From positions 62,001 through 126,000 of the forward strand of contig NZ_LTAZ01000012.1 in NCBI RefSeq assembly GCF_001593955.1: a DNA stretch of 64,000 nt. Reading direction: 5' to 3'. Source of the stretch: Halalkalicoccus paucihalophilus (GTDB lineage: Archaea > Halobacteriota > Halobacteria > Halobacteriales > Halalkalicoccaceae). Positions 43,639 to 53,705 of this stretch are shown here, piece by piece. Position 1 is the first letter of the stretch, and every line of letters begins with the position of its first letter. The position numbers and the translations under genes were made by a program. Below the pieces are notes generated by a model, which was not told where the DNA came from, ran no database searches, and saw only the letters and a list, made by a program, of their open reading frames with translations.

Positions 43639-46599
43639 TTACGCTGGTGGCGACGAGAACAACGACTCGAACACTCTCTTCTGGGCCTTTCGGAGGTGCT
43701 GAGAAAACGTCGGGGCCGCAATCCCGAAGGATTCGGCGAGCTCCTCTCCAGTCGTTTTACGCGGCCACTCGAAGTATCCTGAATGCACAGCCGCTTCAAG
43801 CGTGGCCCGTTGACGGCCGGTCAGGTCTTCAGTTACCGCTCGCTGGAGCTGCGTAAGCGTGTCGTCGCTTCGCGTAATCTGCCGACGACTCACAAGGTCG
43901 GTTGTCGGGTACGCAGCCTTTACTTCGTCAATGACCCGACGGGCGGTAATAGTGACGGGAAGGTGGATTCTCATGTGAAAGATGCCGTCCTCGATCCTCG
44001 CCTGCCGCAGATACCCGCCGTGAGCCGCCACGGCCGACACGACAGGGGGATCTGACAGCTGCAGCTCAAACTGGGCCATGCCGGCCTCCCGGTCGACGAT
44101 CGTTACCGCCTCGAAGTGAGATAGCTGATCGACAAGCGCCTCGAGGGTATCGATGGCATCCTCAGTAACGGTCCCATACTCGAGGAAGGCCCCGCCACCG
44201 GTTGGTACCGCCCGGTCGAACGTAATTGTCCCACCGACGCCCGAATCAAGGCCGATAGTATTGAGGAAATCAGGAACTATAAATTCGAGTTCAGTGATCT
44301 CGTCGCTCATCAGTGCTTGCTTGCGTTCGACGGCTGCGATGGCATAGCCGACGATCTCTCCAAGTTGGGCGATCACGTCCTGTTCTTTGCCACTGAACGC
44401 CTTCGGACGGTCTGCGTAGACCCCGAGTACCCCGTAAAGGGTGTCGCCGTAGACGATAGGAGCCACAGCTAACGATCGGTAGCCATACGCCTTCGAATAT
44501 TCATACCAGGGCTCGAAGCTAGAGTCTGTCAATGCGTCCTGGACGACTTGTATTTCCTGCGTTCGAATCGCCCTGCCAGCAGGTCCACGTCCTGCCGGAT
44601 CGTCTGAATCCATCGAGAGGGGAATCTCCTTGAGATAGCCGTCGACACCGGCCTCAACGCCTGAGATAATTGACCGCGTCTGGGGGTCCACCTCGGCGAA
44701 CCAGGCAAATTCGTAAGAAGCTACGTCGGCTAGGCGCTTACAGACGACCGCCACGATCTTCTCGCGAGTAGACTGGTCGATGACTGCTTCGGTGATGTCC
44801 CGGATGACGTCGTTGAGGGCGTTGAGTGCGGCCAACTGTTCTCGCTGGCGTTCAAGTTCCTGCTCGCGTTCCTTGCGCTCGGTGATATCTCGGACGACGC
44901 CTACGCGTCGGCGTCCGTCGCCGGGAAGCATCGCAAACGTCGCCTCGGCCGGTATCGTCTCCCCGTCGGCTGTCTGTACGTCCGCCTCCAGACTCGCGTG
45001 CTCGCGCTTCCCGGCCACGAGTTCGTCTTCGAGCCGGCCGGCGGCCGCCTGCGTCTGCTCGTTGACGACCATCGCGGCCAACGACCCTAGCAGAGCCTCG
45101 CGGTCGTAGCTCGTCAACTCGCAGTAGGCGTCGTTGACCAGCACGAACCGACCCTCCGCGTCGAGGACGTAGACGCCATCGTTGATCGTTTCTATGATGG
45201 TCTCGTACTGTTGTAGTTCGTGCTCACGCTGTTTGCGCTCAGTCACGTTCCGGAAATAGACAGACACTCCTGACTCCGAGGGATGGATGGCGGTTTCGAA
45301 CCAGGCGTCGAGCGGTTCATAGTACTCTTCATGGACGACCGATCGCCCCTCCTCGGCAGCCTCAACGAGTGAGTGTTTGAATGAATCCGTCATGTCGAGT
45401 GTATCTCCCACGTAGCTGCCGATCGCATCTGATTTAGACAGGTCCAGCAGCTCTGCTGCATGGTCGTTGATATAGCTAAACCGAAGATCGTTGTCGAGCC
45501 CGTAGAAGCCGTCAGAAACCCGCTCGAATACCTCATCGAGTTCGCTCTCAAGCTCGTCGCGCTGGCGTTCGAGACGGCGCGCCTGCTCTTTGAGCTGCGT
45601 AATATCCTTGCCTGTGACGACAATTCGATCGCTGTCGCCTTCCGCATCCTCTAGCGGTGCGGCATTCACTGACAGCCAGCGTCGCTCGCCGTTCGACTGT
45701 TCGAGCTGACACTGCCAGTCAAACACGGGTGTACCGGTATCTAGCACCTGGGTGTGTGGTTGCTCGTCCAGCGGAACTGGGTTCCCGTCAGCGTCATAGA
45801 TTGTGCGCTCTTCCGCCACGTATTCGTCAGGATCGTTGTCGGTGACACCCAGGAGGCTATCGGCCCGCTCGTTCGCGCGGATGATATCACCAGTGGGCGA
45901 GAGCACACCGATACCGACGGGAGCCGTGTCGAAGATCTGCTGGACGAGTTCCCGCTCACGGCGAAGCTGCTGTTCGTGCTTCTGGTTAGTGATATCGTAG
46001 TAGAGGTCGACCTGACCACCAGCGTACGCGCCGGATTCGATCGGCTTGCTGCAGTGCTTGAGCCAGCGCTCCTCGTAACCATCGTCCGATGTCACGTGGC
46101 ACTCGAAGCGTTCGGTGGACGCGTTATCGTCGTCGGTCGCCAGTACGGTCTCCACGAACGCATCCAAATCGTCAACGAGGGGTGCGATATGCTCCTCAAG
46201 AAGCGTTCGTTTGTCCGTGCCCACGACTCGTTCGGGAGTGAGCCCAAAGTACCGTTCTATCGCGGCGTTGAGCCAGGCGACGTCGAAGTTCTCGTCGAAG
46301 ACGACGATGCCGACATCGACATCCGCAAGAACATCGTCAACAAGCGATGCGATAGCTGCTGTTTCGTCCGGAGTAGTCGTGTCGGCGCTCGTCGGTGGCT
46401 GCCACCACACACGAGCGCTTGCCCCCACTTTCTTCGTTTCGAGCCGGCCGTGTTCGACAAGCCGATCCAGCCGGTTGTAGGTGCTTCGGCGACCCAGATC
46501 GAGGCGGGCTGCTACCTCTGGTGTCGTTTGTGGCACCCCGGGGTCCTCGAAGAGTACAAGTGTTTCTCGAAGAGCATCGGTCAGTGCTTCCCCAGTCAT
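43639..46599 (-). CDS. Multi-PAS/GAF sensor-regulator with Bat HTH_10 output
   Basis: A 986-residue soluble regulator starting at ATG 46599 (MTGEALTDALRETLVLFEDP); an upstream in-frame ATG at 46668 adds 23 atypical residues. Order: N-terminal winged helix (about 1-70), four PAS domains (about 85-210, 220-330, 350-460, 470-580; each closing with DITNQK, DITQLK, NVTERK or DITERK), GAF (600-760), the Bat GAF/HTH-associated domain (770-910) and HTH_10 (LTGRQRATLEAAVHSGYFEW; GEELAESFGIAAPTFSQHLR). It probably senses redox, oxygen or a ligand and controls transcription directly. No kinase domain is present. Having DNA-binding domains at both ends is noteworthy. Confidence 0.93.
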   Translation of the reverse strand: MTGEALTDALRETLVLFEDPGVPQTTPEVAARLDLGRRSTYNRLDRLVEHGRLETKKVGASARVWWQPPTSADTTTPDETAAIASLVDDVLADVDVGIVVFDENFDVAWLNAAIERYFGLTPERVVGTDKRTLLEEHIAPLVDDLDAFVETVLATDDDNASTERFECHVTSDDGYEERWLKHCSKPIESGAYAGGQVDLYYDITNQKHEQQLRRERELVQQIFDTAPVGIGVLSPTGDIIRANERADSLLGVTDNDPDEYVAEERTIYDADGNPVPLDEQPHTQVLDTGTPVFDWQCQLEQSNGERRWLSVNAAPLEDAEGDSDRIVVTGKDITQLKEQARRLERQRDELESELDEVFERVSDGFYGLDNDLRFSYINDHAAELLDLSKSDAIGSYVGDTLDMTDSFKHSLVEAAEEGRSVVHEEYYEPLDAWFETAIHPSESGVSVYFRNVTERKQREHELQQYETIIETINDGVYVLDAEGRFVLVNDAYCELTSYDREALLGSLAAMVVNEQTQAAAGRLEDELVAGKREHASLEADVQTADGETIPAEATFAMLPGDGRRRVGVVRDITERKEREQELERQREQLAALNALNDVIRDITEAVIDQSTREKIVAVVCKRLADVASYEFAWFAEVDPQTRSIISGVEAGVDGYLKEIPLSMDSDDPAGRGPAGRAIRTQEIQVVQDALTDSSFEPWYEYSKAYGYRSLAVAPIVYGDTLYGVLGVYADRPKAFSGKEQDVIAQLGEIVGYAIAAVERKQALMSDEITELEFIVPDFLNTIGLDSGVGGTITFDRAVPTGGGAFLEYGTVTEDAIDTLEALVDQLSHFEAVTIVDREAGMAQFELQLSDPPVVSAVAAHGGYLRQARIEDGIFHMRIHLPVTITARRVIDEVKAAYPTTDLVSRRQITRSDDTLTQLQRAVTEDLTGRQRATLEAAVHSGYFEWPRKTTGEELAESFGIAAPTFSQHLRKAQKRVFESLFSSPPA

Positions 46600-47128
46600 T
46601 GAAGTACACTCCTGATACACACACGCATTAACATTCCGTTGGTGGAACTTCCAGCAACAAGCAAACACCAGTAATCGGATCTCCAGCGCGCACCATACCT
46701 AGCTGCAAGAGTACAAAGAGGACAGGTAATCCGAGGTCGGGGTTCGATTCTAGGATGTTCTAGGTGTCTCTACACCGTTATGCAATAAAGCGGCGCACAG
46801 GAGACTCATCTGTAGTAGAGAGCTTCCGTCCGGCTATTTACGTGAATTATTCTACAGGTAATATCTCTGTAGGATCTCTACTGTCGGAAGCGATCCATAG
46901 GAGCGACTATAAGACTGGTTGTCTACCTAGTCATATAGGGACGACTCTCTTTATCATGTACGGCTTTGCCGCAATTGTACGCCACGATATGCAAGGGGAA
47001 GAAGAAAGTCGGTTCGCTCTGCGCTCCTGGTCACAGTAGTCGCAGCATATCGATAGCGTACACGGGTGCCTCTGACACCATGAACCAGTATTCACAAACT
47101 GAATGTGGGCAGACACGGAGTAGCAACG
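46600..47128. other. Divergent intergenic region upstream of the sensor gene
   Basis: No gene recognised. It holds the promoters of the PAS sensor (minus) and of the DUF7344-like gene (plus). Confidence 0.4.
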
Positions 47129-47530
47129 ATGAGTAGCAACATCGAATCAGTTGTGTCCGCTGAAACGGATGTCTTTGGCGGGACAACCGCTCATACGGCT
47201 GTTTTCAAGACACTGTCATCGCAGTCATGCCGCTATCTCATCTATTATTTCTTAGCAGCATCTGACTCCAGTGTCCCGATCGAGGACGTAGTCACAGGAA
47301 TTCAAACGCTTGCAGCCCACGAGAGTAAGCAACCGTCGTTGGTCGACGATGAGTGTCTCAAATCGCTCCTTCTTGAGAGCGCGATCCCGCAGCTCGAGCA
47401 GCTTGATGTGGTCGAATACGATTCCCGAAGTGGGAGTGTTCGATATTATCAACAGCCCTTCATCGAAGAGTACGCCGAACATGCGGCCTATCAAGAGTTA
47501 TCGTCGGATTTCGTTCAGGAGTCACTGTAG
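47129..47530 (+). CDS. DUF7344-like haloarchaeal winged-helix protein
   Basis: A 133-residue acidic protein starting MSSNIESVVSAETDVFGG. HTAVFKTLSSQSCRYLIYYF, then LLLESAIPQLEQLDVVEYDS and RSGSVRYYQQPFIEEYAEHA show the winged-helix pattern of DUF7344, common beside haloarchaeal regulators. Probably DNA-binding or signal-related; no target is known. ATG 47129 is chosen over an upstream GTG at 47105. Confidence 0.8.
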   Translation: MSSNIESVVSAETDVFGGTTAHTAVFKTLSSQSCRYLIYYFLAASDSSVPIEDVVTGIQTLAAHESKQPSLVDDECLKSLLLESAIPQLEQLDVVEYDSRSGSVRYYQQPFIEEYAEHAAYQELSSDFVQESL

Positions 47531-47805
47531 CAGCGTCCACAGTATTGCTGAGTGACCGCTGGATGACTGCCAGTGGCTCTAGGTCTCGCTGGTGGGAAAC
47601 GGATCAGTTGTCGCGTGCCGAGAAGTGGAGCCTTGTACAACTATACCCGATCATGAACGATACAATGTTGTACAAGGTACTATCCGACGATATCGTAGCC
47701 AACTGGATCCTTCAGGCGCACACATCACCGATGCCGTTCGATTTGCGATTGCGGAACTATGAGCTTCTATGATAATTATAAGAGTTAAGGTTAGAACGGA
47801 TCGGT

Positions 47806-48063
47806 GTGCGCTCTATCAAAGATCACTCACTCAAACTCCGTCCTGAGACGAACTGGCAGTGGATGGTCGCAAGTGGTGCCATCTCAATTGTGCTTGCCGA
47901 TCTTATCTGGGTAACGTTGCCCTTTGCTATTGTGTGGGTTGTTGGTCTTCTCTTTGGAATTAATCTGATCACGACTGGAGCATCGATGATCGAGATCGCT
48001 TTCGGCGGACGGAGCGCTAGTAGGGAAGGGAGGGCACCTGCTGGCGAGCCACGTGGCGCCTAA
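47806..48063 (+). pseudogene. HdeD/DUF308-type membrane protein, 5' truncated
   Basis: The frame from GTG 47806 gives 85 residues whose core (PETNWQWMVASGAISIVLAD; VWVVGLLFGINLITTGASMI) matches the last two spans of HdeD-family acid-resistance membrane proteins. A complete protein has about 190 residues and six spans. No upstream portion is found in any frame back to 47531. Probably a remnant. Confidence 0.65.
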
Positions 48064-48131
48064 CGGTGCCTTACGTCTTTTATTTTGAATCGGATACCTT
48101 GGAGGGATCGAATAACGATAGAGATAATTGG

Positions 48132-49418
48132 TTAGGTTGAACTCTGTCCCCGAACGAATTCAACGTCGACAGTGACGTCTTCTCCTGTTTCACTCGTCAG
48201 GCGGTCATCGATACGCTGAGCGACATCTGGTGGGATCTGAGCGTTCGGCCCATGTGCGACGACAACGGTTACTTCGGCAGGGTTTCCGAGGAGAACATCA
48301 TCGATATCGTAGTTGACTGTCGCTGATTCGAATCGTAAGTCATCGAATTGACCGCTATCGAACATCGCTTCGATTTCAGCATTGGCGCTTGTCTCAACAG
48401 TTCCAACTGCGAAGGATGCCCAAGTAATAGTTCCAAGGACAACCGAGAGGAGAAGGAGACTACAAATGAGAATCACGATACGGACGCGGACTCCCTGCCA
48501 TGCCCGTCCTGTGTGCTCACTTGTTTCGGGACGGTAGCCAGCGATCCACAAGAGAATGAGCGCCGAGAGATTGATCGCAAGCAGGTTCACCAGCACAAGA
48601 ACGCCAGCAGTGAGAACGACCCCAGGATAGCCCCAAGCAAGACCGAGACCAGACGTGGCAGCAGGGGGAATCAGTGCGACCGCAATGGCAACTCCCACAA
48701 GTGCCGATCCTGCCCCACGGATGATACTCACGGCACCAGCAACACCTGATCCGAGAGCGAGAAACAGCGAGAGGAAATTCGGCGAAGTCCGTTCAAGGAC
48801 CTGTGGAATCGTGCGGATATCAACCGGTGGTAACAGGGCAGTCTCATTTAACAGTACCCCGAGGCTGGCAGCTGTGAGGACTGCAGCGAGCAACCCAGTC
48901 ACCTGTAGTGTCACACCACGAGAGGTCATATCCGGGTCCGCTAGAACTGCTCCAACACTGGCCGAGATAGCGGGTCCCATCAACGGGGCAATAACCATTG
49001 CGCCAATAATAGTTGCCGCCGAGTCGAGGAGCAGTCCCGTCGTAGCAATGAGCGTGCTTACAATAAGGAAAATAAAGAACGTTGAGGTCGCAGGGGCAAG
49101 ATCTTCGGTATGTGCGATAAGTTCGTCGCGTGCAATACGATGTCCCCGGTATCGGTTTTTGAGGGTCTCTATTTGCTCGGAGACGACTGTCTCGGTCGGT
49201 AGAACAATCGTATAGGAGTGTTCCTTGATGCCTGCAGCATACAGTTTTTCAAGTACGGGTTCAACACCAGCATCAGGGATTGGGAAGGAAACTACCGCTT
49301 CAAACTCTCCGCGGCCAGTTTCTTCAGAGACCGCATAATCCATTCGTTCGTCGTCGAGTACCGCGAGAACGTCCATTCGATCACCGTCGGGGATAAGCAC
49401 TTGGACAAGTCGCATACG
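48132..49418 (-). CDS. DUF389 (TIGR00341-type) membrane protein
   Basis: A 428-residue protein with a soluble N-terminal domain (MRLVQVLIPDGDRMDVLAVL; YAVSEETGRGEFEAVVSFPI) and about seven spans carrying the family sequence TIIGAMVIAPLMGPAISASV and GVAIAVALIPPAATSGLGLA. A C-terminal soluble domain follows (ESATVNYDIDDVLLG). Function is unknown; the family is widespread in haloarchaea. ATG 49418 fits the conserved start; ATG 49487 would add 23 residues. Confidence 0.9.
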   Translation of the reverse strand, partial: RMRLVQVLIPDGDRMDVLAVLDDERMDYAVSEETGRGEFEAVVSFPIPDAGVEPVLEKLYAAGIKEHSYTIVLPTETVVSEQIETLKNRYRGHRIARDELIAHTEDLAPATSTFFIFLIVSTLIATTGLLLDSAATIIGAMVIAPLMGPAISASVGAVLADPDMTSRGVTLQVTGLLAAVLTAASLGVLLNETALLPPVDIRTIPQVLERTSPNFLSLFLALGSGVAGAVSIIRGAGSALVGVAIAVALIPPAATSGLGLAWGYPGVVLTAGVLVLVNLLAINLSALILLWIAGYRPETSEHTGRAWQGVRVRIVILICSLLLLSVVLGTITWASFAVGTVETSANAEIEAMFDSGQFDDLRFESATVNYDIDDVLLGNPAEVTVVVAHGPNAQIPPDVAQRIDDRLTSETGEDVTVDVEFVRGQSST

Positions 49419-49553
49419 ACCACTACGTGTCAATTGAATATAAAGAGTGGTCTTACTTTCCACTACTTTTTCATCAGAAAGTGACAAGAGTATCTGAAAT
49501 TTCTGCGATTATACCAGGTTTCAATTGATTATTATTGGGAAGGGGGTTGGAGA

Positions 49554-49602
49554 GCCTTGTGCAACACTTTGCCTTCTGGAGAACCACGCTATTGCACAAG
49601 GC
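49554..49602. repeat. 49-bp unit with 11-bp inverted repeats GCCTTGTGCAA
   Basis: GCCTTGTGCAA (49554-49564) and TTGCACAAGGC (49592-49602) are perfect inverted repeats. One-sided copies of this motif occur near 33609 and 54911. It looks like the terminal repeat of an insertion element reduced to a stub. Confidence 0.6.
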
Positions 49603-49604
49603 AT

Positions 49605-49862
49605 CGTCTGATTGATCTCACCATGGTGTGATACACTCGCGAAGGCAGAACCACCAAAACCGTTTCTACCATCTCCACTACTACCAACCCAAGGTACGGT
49701 TGTTCGGAGTTGTGACTAGGAGAGAAGGGCGTGGGGTGGTTGGTTCGAACCATGCGCCTTCTTGTTGCCCCGTTGTTAGGACATCACACTCTCTGCGGGG
49801 GGTTACTCGATATCCCGATCACAACGATCGTGATAGCGGTCGGCCACTTCCACGTCATCGAG
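49605..49862. repeat. Left copy of diverged direct repeat flanking the GH97 segment
   Basis: Sequence from GTCTGATTGATCTCACCATG at 49605 to ATCGTGATAGCGGTCGGCC at about 49844 aligns with 55716-55955 on the same strand, with many differences but long shared stretches (TGTTCGGAGTTGT; GTTAGGACATCAC; ATCCCGATCACAACGATCGT). It ends 60 bp before the GH97 stop codon. Confidence 0.8.
49776..49862 (-). pseudogene. 3' end of unknown KAPAGL-family gene
   Basis: The minus strand reads DDVEVADRYHDRCDRDIE, stop, PPAESVMS, stop. This matches the end of the protein at 55878-56150 (ADRYHDRCDRDLEQPPTEGV then MS), with the Q codon turned into TAA. The rest of the gene is missing, replaced by DNA leading into the GH97 gene. 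Confidence 0.75.
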
Positions 49863-49919
49863 TCGACTGTGGGCTTGATCTGCGTTCTCTATCGTGTTTT
49901 GGAGGATCGCTGTCGTGAG

Positions 49920-52900
49920 TCACTCCGTGATTTCAAAGTCGCCGAATGCCACTCTGCTCTTCTCGCCCACGTTGTGTGAGAGGGCGAACATCCCGGCATC
50001 CTGTACCTTGGCCGCCGATGAGACGTCGACGGTGCCGATCTCGGTGAACGTTGACCCGCCGTCGACGCTCGCTAGTCCCGTGAACGTCGTACCCTCCTTT
50101 TCGAGTCGAAGGTGCGTCGGGAAGCTGTAGGACACCTCCGAACCGATGAACTGATCCACGCGGCCACTCGCGTCGGTATCGACGTGCATGAACGGCCCGA
50201 GCAGCGGTGAGGTCGCTATCAACAGGTAACCAGGGGATTCGCTGGCACCGGTGATGTCGTTTCGCACGATAATACCCACCTTAGCGTACGGATCGGTGTT
50301 TTCTTGGTCAAGAATCTCTGCCGTGACCGTGCCGCTCTCGCCGAGTCCGTCGTCCACGTAAATGGTTCCGTACTCGTCGGCGTAGGTCTCGATGTCCTCG
50401 CCGGCGGCGTTGATAAGGAGTCGGTCGTCGATGCGGCCGAACTCGGCAGGTGCCGACGCGAACGTCGAATACTGCTCTGGGAGCTCGGCGGTATAGGGAT
50501 CCTCGATACTAATAGTCTGTGCGGGGAGAGTGTCTTCGAGTGTCCGACCGACGGTGATATCGTACTCGCCAGCTTCGTCGAAGGTGAGACTGAAGCTATC
50601 CGTCTCTTGTGTCTCCGAGAACCGAACGAGGACAGTGTCTACCTGCTCGCCGTCAGCGTAGACGTTCAACTCCTCGCCGCCGATGAACTGACCGGTGTGA
50701 GAGCCGGTTATCTTCACGTCGAAGGGGAAAGTCACGTAGGTCTGTTCCGGGAGGGAGATGGCGTCGTACTCCTGTTCGGGTCGCTCGTATTCAAGAAGTT
50801 CGGCGCGTTCGCGGCCGCGGGCCTTCCGGAGACGAATCGCCTGCCCGCCACTGGCCACGGCCGACGCCAGCAGTGTCGTGCTTGGATCGACGATGGCCTC
50901 GTCGATTCGAACGTCTGTCGGCTCGCCGGCAAGTGACGCGTCGATACCGTCGCTGTACATCTCTGCAACGTATTTCGGCCCTCGCGGGACGTTCGAGCTA
51001 TTCGCGGGCGTGCCGTTTTCGTTCGCGTGCTCGTTCCCTCGGCCTGGCGCGAGGAAATCGAGGGGGACGTCGAGCGCACGCCCGCGCTCGCCGGTCATCG
51101 TGCCGACGAACCACTCCTCGCCGGATTTACGCGCCGTAACGGTATACTCACCGATCACGGCGTCCAGAACGCTTGTATCGTCCCAGCCGCCGGCTGGAAT
51201 CGCTTTGAGGAAGTCGAACTCGGGTTCCGTCTTGAAGTTCTCGTTTTCGGGCGTATAGTCGGCGTACTCGCTCGGAATCGGTGACATGTCACCCTGCTCG
51301 GTGACGGCGATCGTGTTGAGGTTGAACCCACCGACATCGCCGGTAAAGGTGCCGTCGGAGTCATCGTAGTGTAGTTCAACGGCGACGGTGTTCTCGCCTT
51401 CCGTAAGCTCGACAGCGGTAGTGAACACCTGCCAGTCGTCCCAGTACTCCGTAAAGGGAAGTTCGATGGAGTCCGTCGAGTCGTTCACTCGAAGGGTTGC
51501 TCTGGTCTCTCCGGCCTCGATTACACGACTCGCGTTCTGCTCGGCATCGCTCGCGTAGCGCAGGTGGAGGTCGTACGTTCCGTCGGTGGGGACATCCGTA
51601 ACCGTGAACGATACCGAAGCACCGGGCGGGACGCGACTCGGATCGACCGCGACGTAGTTGGTGCCGAAGGCGTTCCGCCAGTTATCGGCCGTTATCATCC
51701 CATCGAGATTACCGGCCGCCGCTTGGACGAGTTCGCCAACCCCCAGTTCGGGGTTGATGTACGCCTCGATGCGGTCGGCGGCCATCTGTATCCCGGCGTT
51801 GTAAGTCGGGTACATGGCGAGTTGCTTCGCGAGTGTCGTCTGAATTTGGCCGCCAGTGTCGTCGTTGAATGTGATGTCGAAAATGCCGGGCTGAAAGCTC
51901 GTTGGGCCGGCCAGCATCCGCGTGAACGGCAATTCGACATGATGGTCGGGACCGAGGTCGGACGCAAGGGCATTGAAACCGTCGAATTCCTGTGCTTTCA
52001 CCGTCTCTGTAGCCGCCAAATTTGGGTAGGTCCGACGCTTGCCGGTCGGTTTATCGGCCTCGTGCCGTTCGAGTAACTGTCGGTTGCCCGCCGCTTCACG
52101 GGCGACCAGTTCGTGGTGGTTAACCGCGATCTGACAGTGATGATTGATGGTCGGCGAATTGTCGGGACTTTCGTGAATCAGACCTGCGTCGGAGACGTAG
52201 CCGTTCTTGATCGTGCGAATGTCGTTGTCCTCGTAATACTGGAAGGTATCGTCACCGAGAATCTGCTCCTCGTAGTTGCCGAGGTTCCCGCCCGTCTCGT
52301 TGTGTGCGGTCATCTCTACTGCTGGGTCAAGCAACTGGCCATAGTCCGTGACCTCGGCCAAACTGAAGTCGGGGTAGGATTGATCGAAATCCATCGTCGC
52401 TCCGGAGCCAGGGTAGCTGTCCCACCCTTCGTTCCATCCCTCGACGAGGACACTGTCGATGCCGTTCTGGCTGGCGAAGGACATGTAGCGTTTCATCCGC
52501 TCGGTGCGTGCGCCGTGGATGTACGCGGCTGGGTCATTCCCGTTGGCTTCGATCTCGGCGTCGGGTTTGTATTCCCATTGGGCGTTGCCGGCGATCATCG
52601 TCCACCAGATGCCGACGTACTTTCGCGGCGTAATCCAACTCGTGTCGGGCTCGCCGGCGACGGTCGGGAGAACCGACTCATCGAGTTCGTCGTTGAGCAG
52701 CGGAATCAGTGATGACTCTGCGAGCTCTCCGGGCGTCTGCGTTACCTGTATTGTCCGCCACGGCGTTACGGTCGGCGCTTCGGTGACGACCTTTGTCCCG
52801 TCGGGTAAGGGAGCAAGTTCGGCGGTGAAGTCGGTCCCGCCATCGTCGGACTGTGGTGCGAGCGACATGGTCGCGTAGTCTGTGAGGTCAGCCTCGTGGA

Positions 52901-53705
52901 CGCTCAGATAGGCATCTTCACCGGCCTTGACAGTGAATGGCGTGTGTGCGCCGTTTCGAATCGTGTTTTCGTTCGGCCGAATCGACCGCGTCCCAGCGGA
53001 GACGCCGCTGAGATCGGTCTCCTTGTACTCTTGTTCGAAACGGGGGTTGACGAACTCATTTCGAATCCACCACGCCGTGTAATCATCCGCGAAGTTGAAC
53101 TGCGTGTTCTCAGACGTAATGACGGTCTTATCGCTGTTGGCGGCGAAATCGTCGTCGAACGCGAATCGAAAGCCGAGGCCATCGTCGAACACGCGGAGTT
53201 CGAGGTTCACCGATCGGTTCGGACTCGCCGTTTCTTCGAGGCCAAGACGCAGGTAGTTAAATTCCTCAGCGACGCTGTCGTACTGGTCCCAGACGGGGTC
53301 CCATCGCTCCGACTCTACGCCACTCTCACTGCCCGTAACAGTAACTGCGGCACCGTAGGACCCGTCGGCCGCCACACCGAATGTCGACTGGTTCTGGAAG
53401 TCGAACCCGAGCGATGACACGTCGACGTAGGTCGTCCCGTCGAACGTCACCGTATACGTCGGCTGCCCATCGGCAAGGTCAACCGTTACTTCAATGCTCC
53501 CATCAGGCGACGCGACTGTCTGTACATTGTCGTCCTCGTCGTTCGCTATCTGTCCGGACACAGCCTCAGGTACACCTACCGTGTACGCTGCGGCAGCCAT
53601 CAATCCGGTAACTCCACCTAAAAAACCCCGGCGGCCGAGTGCTGTGATTTCTCGCGCGTCCCTGTCTGCTCCTGCCTTCTCCATACTGCCTGAATCACGC
53701 GGCAT
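49920..53705 (-). CDS. Secreted GH97 glycosidase with inserted carbohydrate-binding-like domain
   Basis: A 1261-residue exported enzyme. A twin-arginine signal (GRRGFLGGVTGLMAAAAYTV) marks the N-terminus. GH97 follows: beta-domain (about 60-330) and barrel (about 360-665) with IDSVLVEGWNEGWDSY and HEADKPTGKRRTYPNL, matching the inverting alpha-glucosidase branch (SusB type) as I recall it. About residues 690-810 (TADNWRNAFGTNYVAVDPSR; DGTYDLHLRYASDAEQ; GGFNLNTIAVTEQ) look like a CBM6/35-type domain inserted before the GH97 C-terminal beta-domain (GERGRALDVPLDFLAPGRG; VAEMYSDGI). An Ig-like segment and a 170-residue concanavalin-like domain (DUF1349-type) follow. It probably cleaves an alpha-glucan or galactan outside the cell. 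ATG 53684 is an alternative start. Confidence 0.88.
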   Translation of the reverse strand: MPRDSGSMEKAGADRDAREITALGRRGFLGGVTGLMAAAAYTVGVPEAVSGQIANDEDDNVQTVASPDGSIEVTVDLADGQPTYTVTFDGTTYVDVSSLGFDFQNQSTFGVAADGSYGAAVTVTGSESGVESERWDPVWDQYDSVAEEFNYLRLGLEETASPNRSVNLELRVFDDGLGFRFAFDDDFAANSDKTVITSENTQFNFADDYTAWWIRNEFVNPRFEQEYKETDLSGVSAGTRSIRPNENTIRNGAHTPFTVKAGEDAYLSVHEADLTDYATMSLAPQSDDGGTDFTAELAPLPDGTKVVTEAPTVTPWRTIQVTQTPGELAESSLIPLLNDELDESVLPTVAGEPDTSWITPRKYVGIWWTMIAGNAQWEYKPDAEIEANGNDPAAYIHGARTERMKRYMSFASQNGIDSVLVEGWNEGWDSYPGSGATMDFDQSYPDFSLAEVTDYGQLLDPAVEMTAHNETGGNLGNYEEQILGDDTFQYYEDNDIRTIKNGYVSDAGLIHESPDNSPTINHHCQIAVNHHELVAREAAGNRQLLERHEADKPTGKRRTYPNLAATETVKAQEFDGFNALASDLGPDHHVELPFTRMLAGPTSFQPGIFDITFNDDTGGQIQTTLAKQLAMYPTYNAGIQMAADRIEAYINPELGVGELVQAAAGNLDGMITADNWRNAFGTNYVAVDPSRVPPGASVSFTVTDVPTDGTYDLHLRYASDAEQNASRVIEAGETRATLRVNDSTDSIELPFTEYWDDWQVFTTAVELTEGENTVAVELHYDDSDGTFTGDVGGFNLNTIAVTEQGDMSPIPSEYADYTPENENFKTEPEFDFLKAIPAGGWDDTSVLDAVIGEYTVTARKSGEEWFVGTMTGERGRALDVPLDFLAPGRGNEHANENGTPANSSNVPRGPKYVAEMYSDGIDASLAGEPTDVRIDEAIVDPSTTLLASAVASGGQAIRLRKARGRERAELLEYERPEQEYDAISLPEQTYVTFPFDVKITGSHTGQFIGGEELNVYADGEQVDTVLVRFSETQETDSFSLTFDEAGEYDITVGRTLEDTLPAQTISIEDPYTAELPEQYSTFASAPAEFGRIDDRLLINAAGEDIETYADEYGTIYVDDGLGESGTVTAEILDQENTDPYAKVGIIVRNDITGASESPGYLLIATSPLLGPFMHVDTDASGRVDQFIGSEVSYSFPTHLRLEKEGTTFTGLASVDGGSTFTEIGTVDVSSAAKVQDAGMFALSHNVGEKSRVAFGDFEITE

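Noticed and set aside
45754..46602. 282-codon plus-strand open frame opposite the PAS sensor
   Set aside because: Antisense shadow; the minus strand carries PAS domains over the same span.
47545..47772. 75-codon plus-strand open frame after the DUF7344 gene
   Set aside because: No conserved motif, atypical composition for a haloarchaeal protein, and no clear start.
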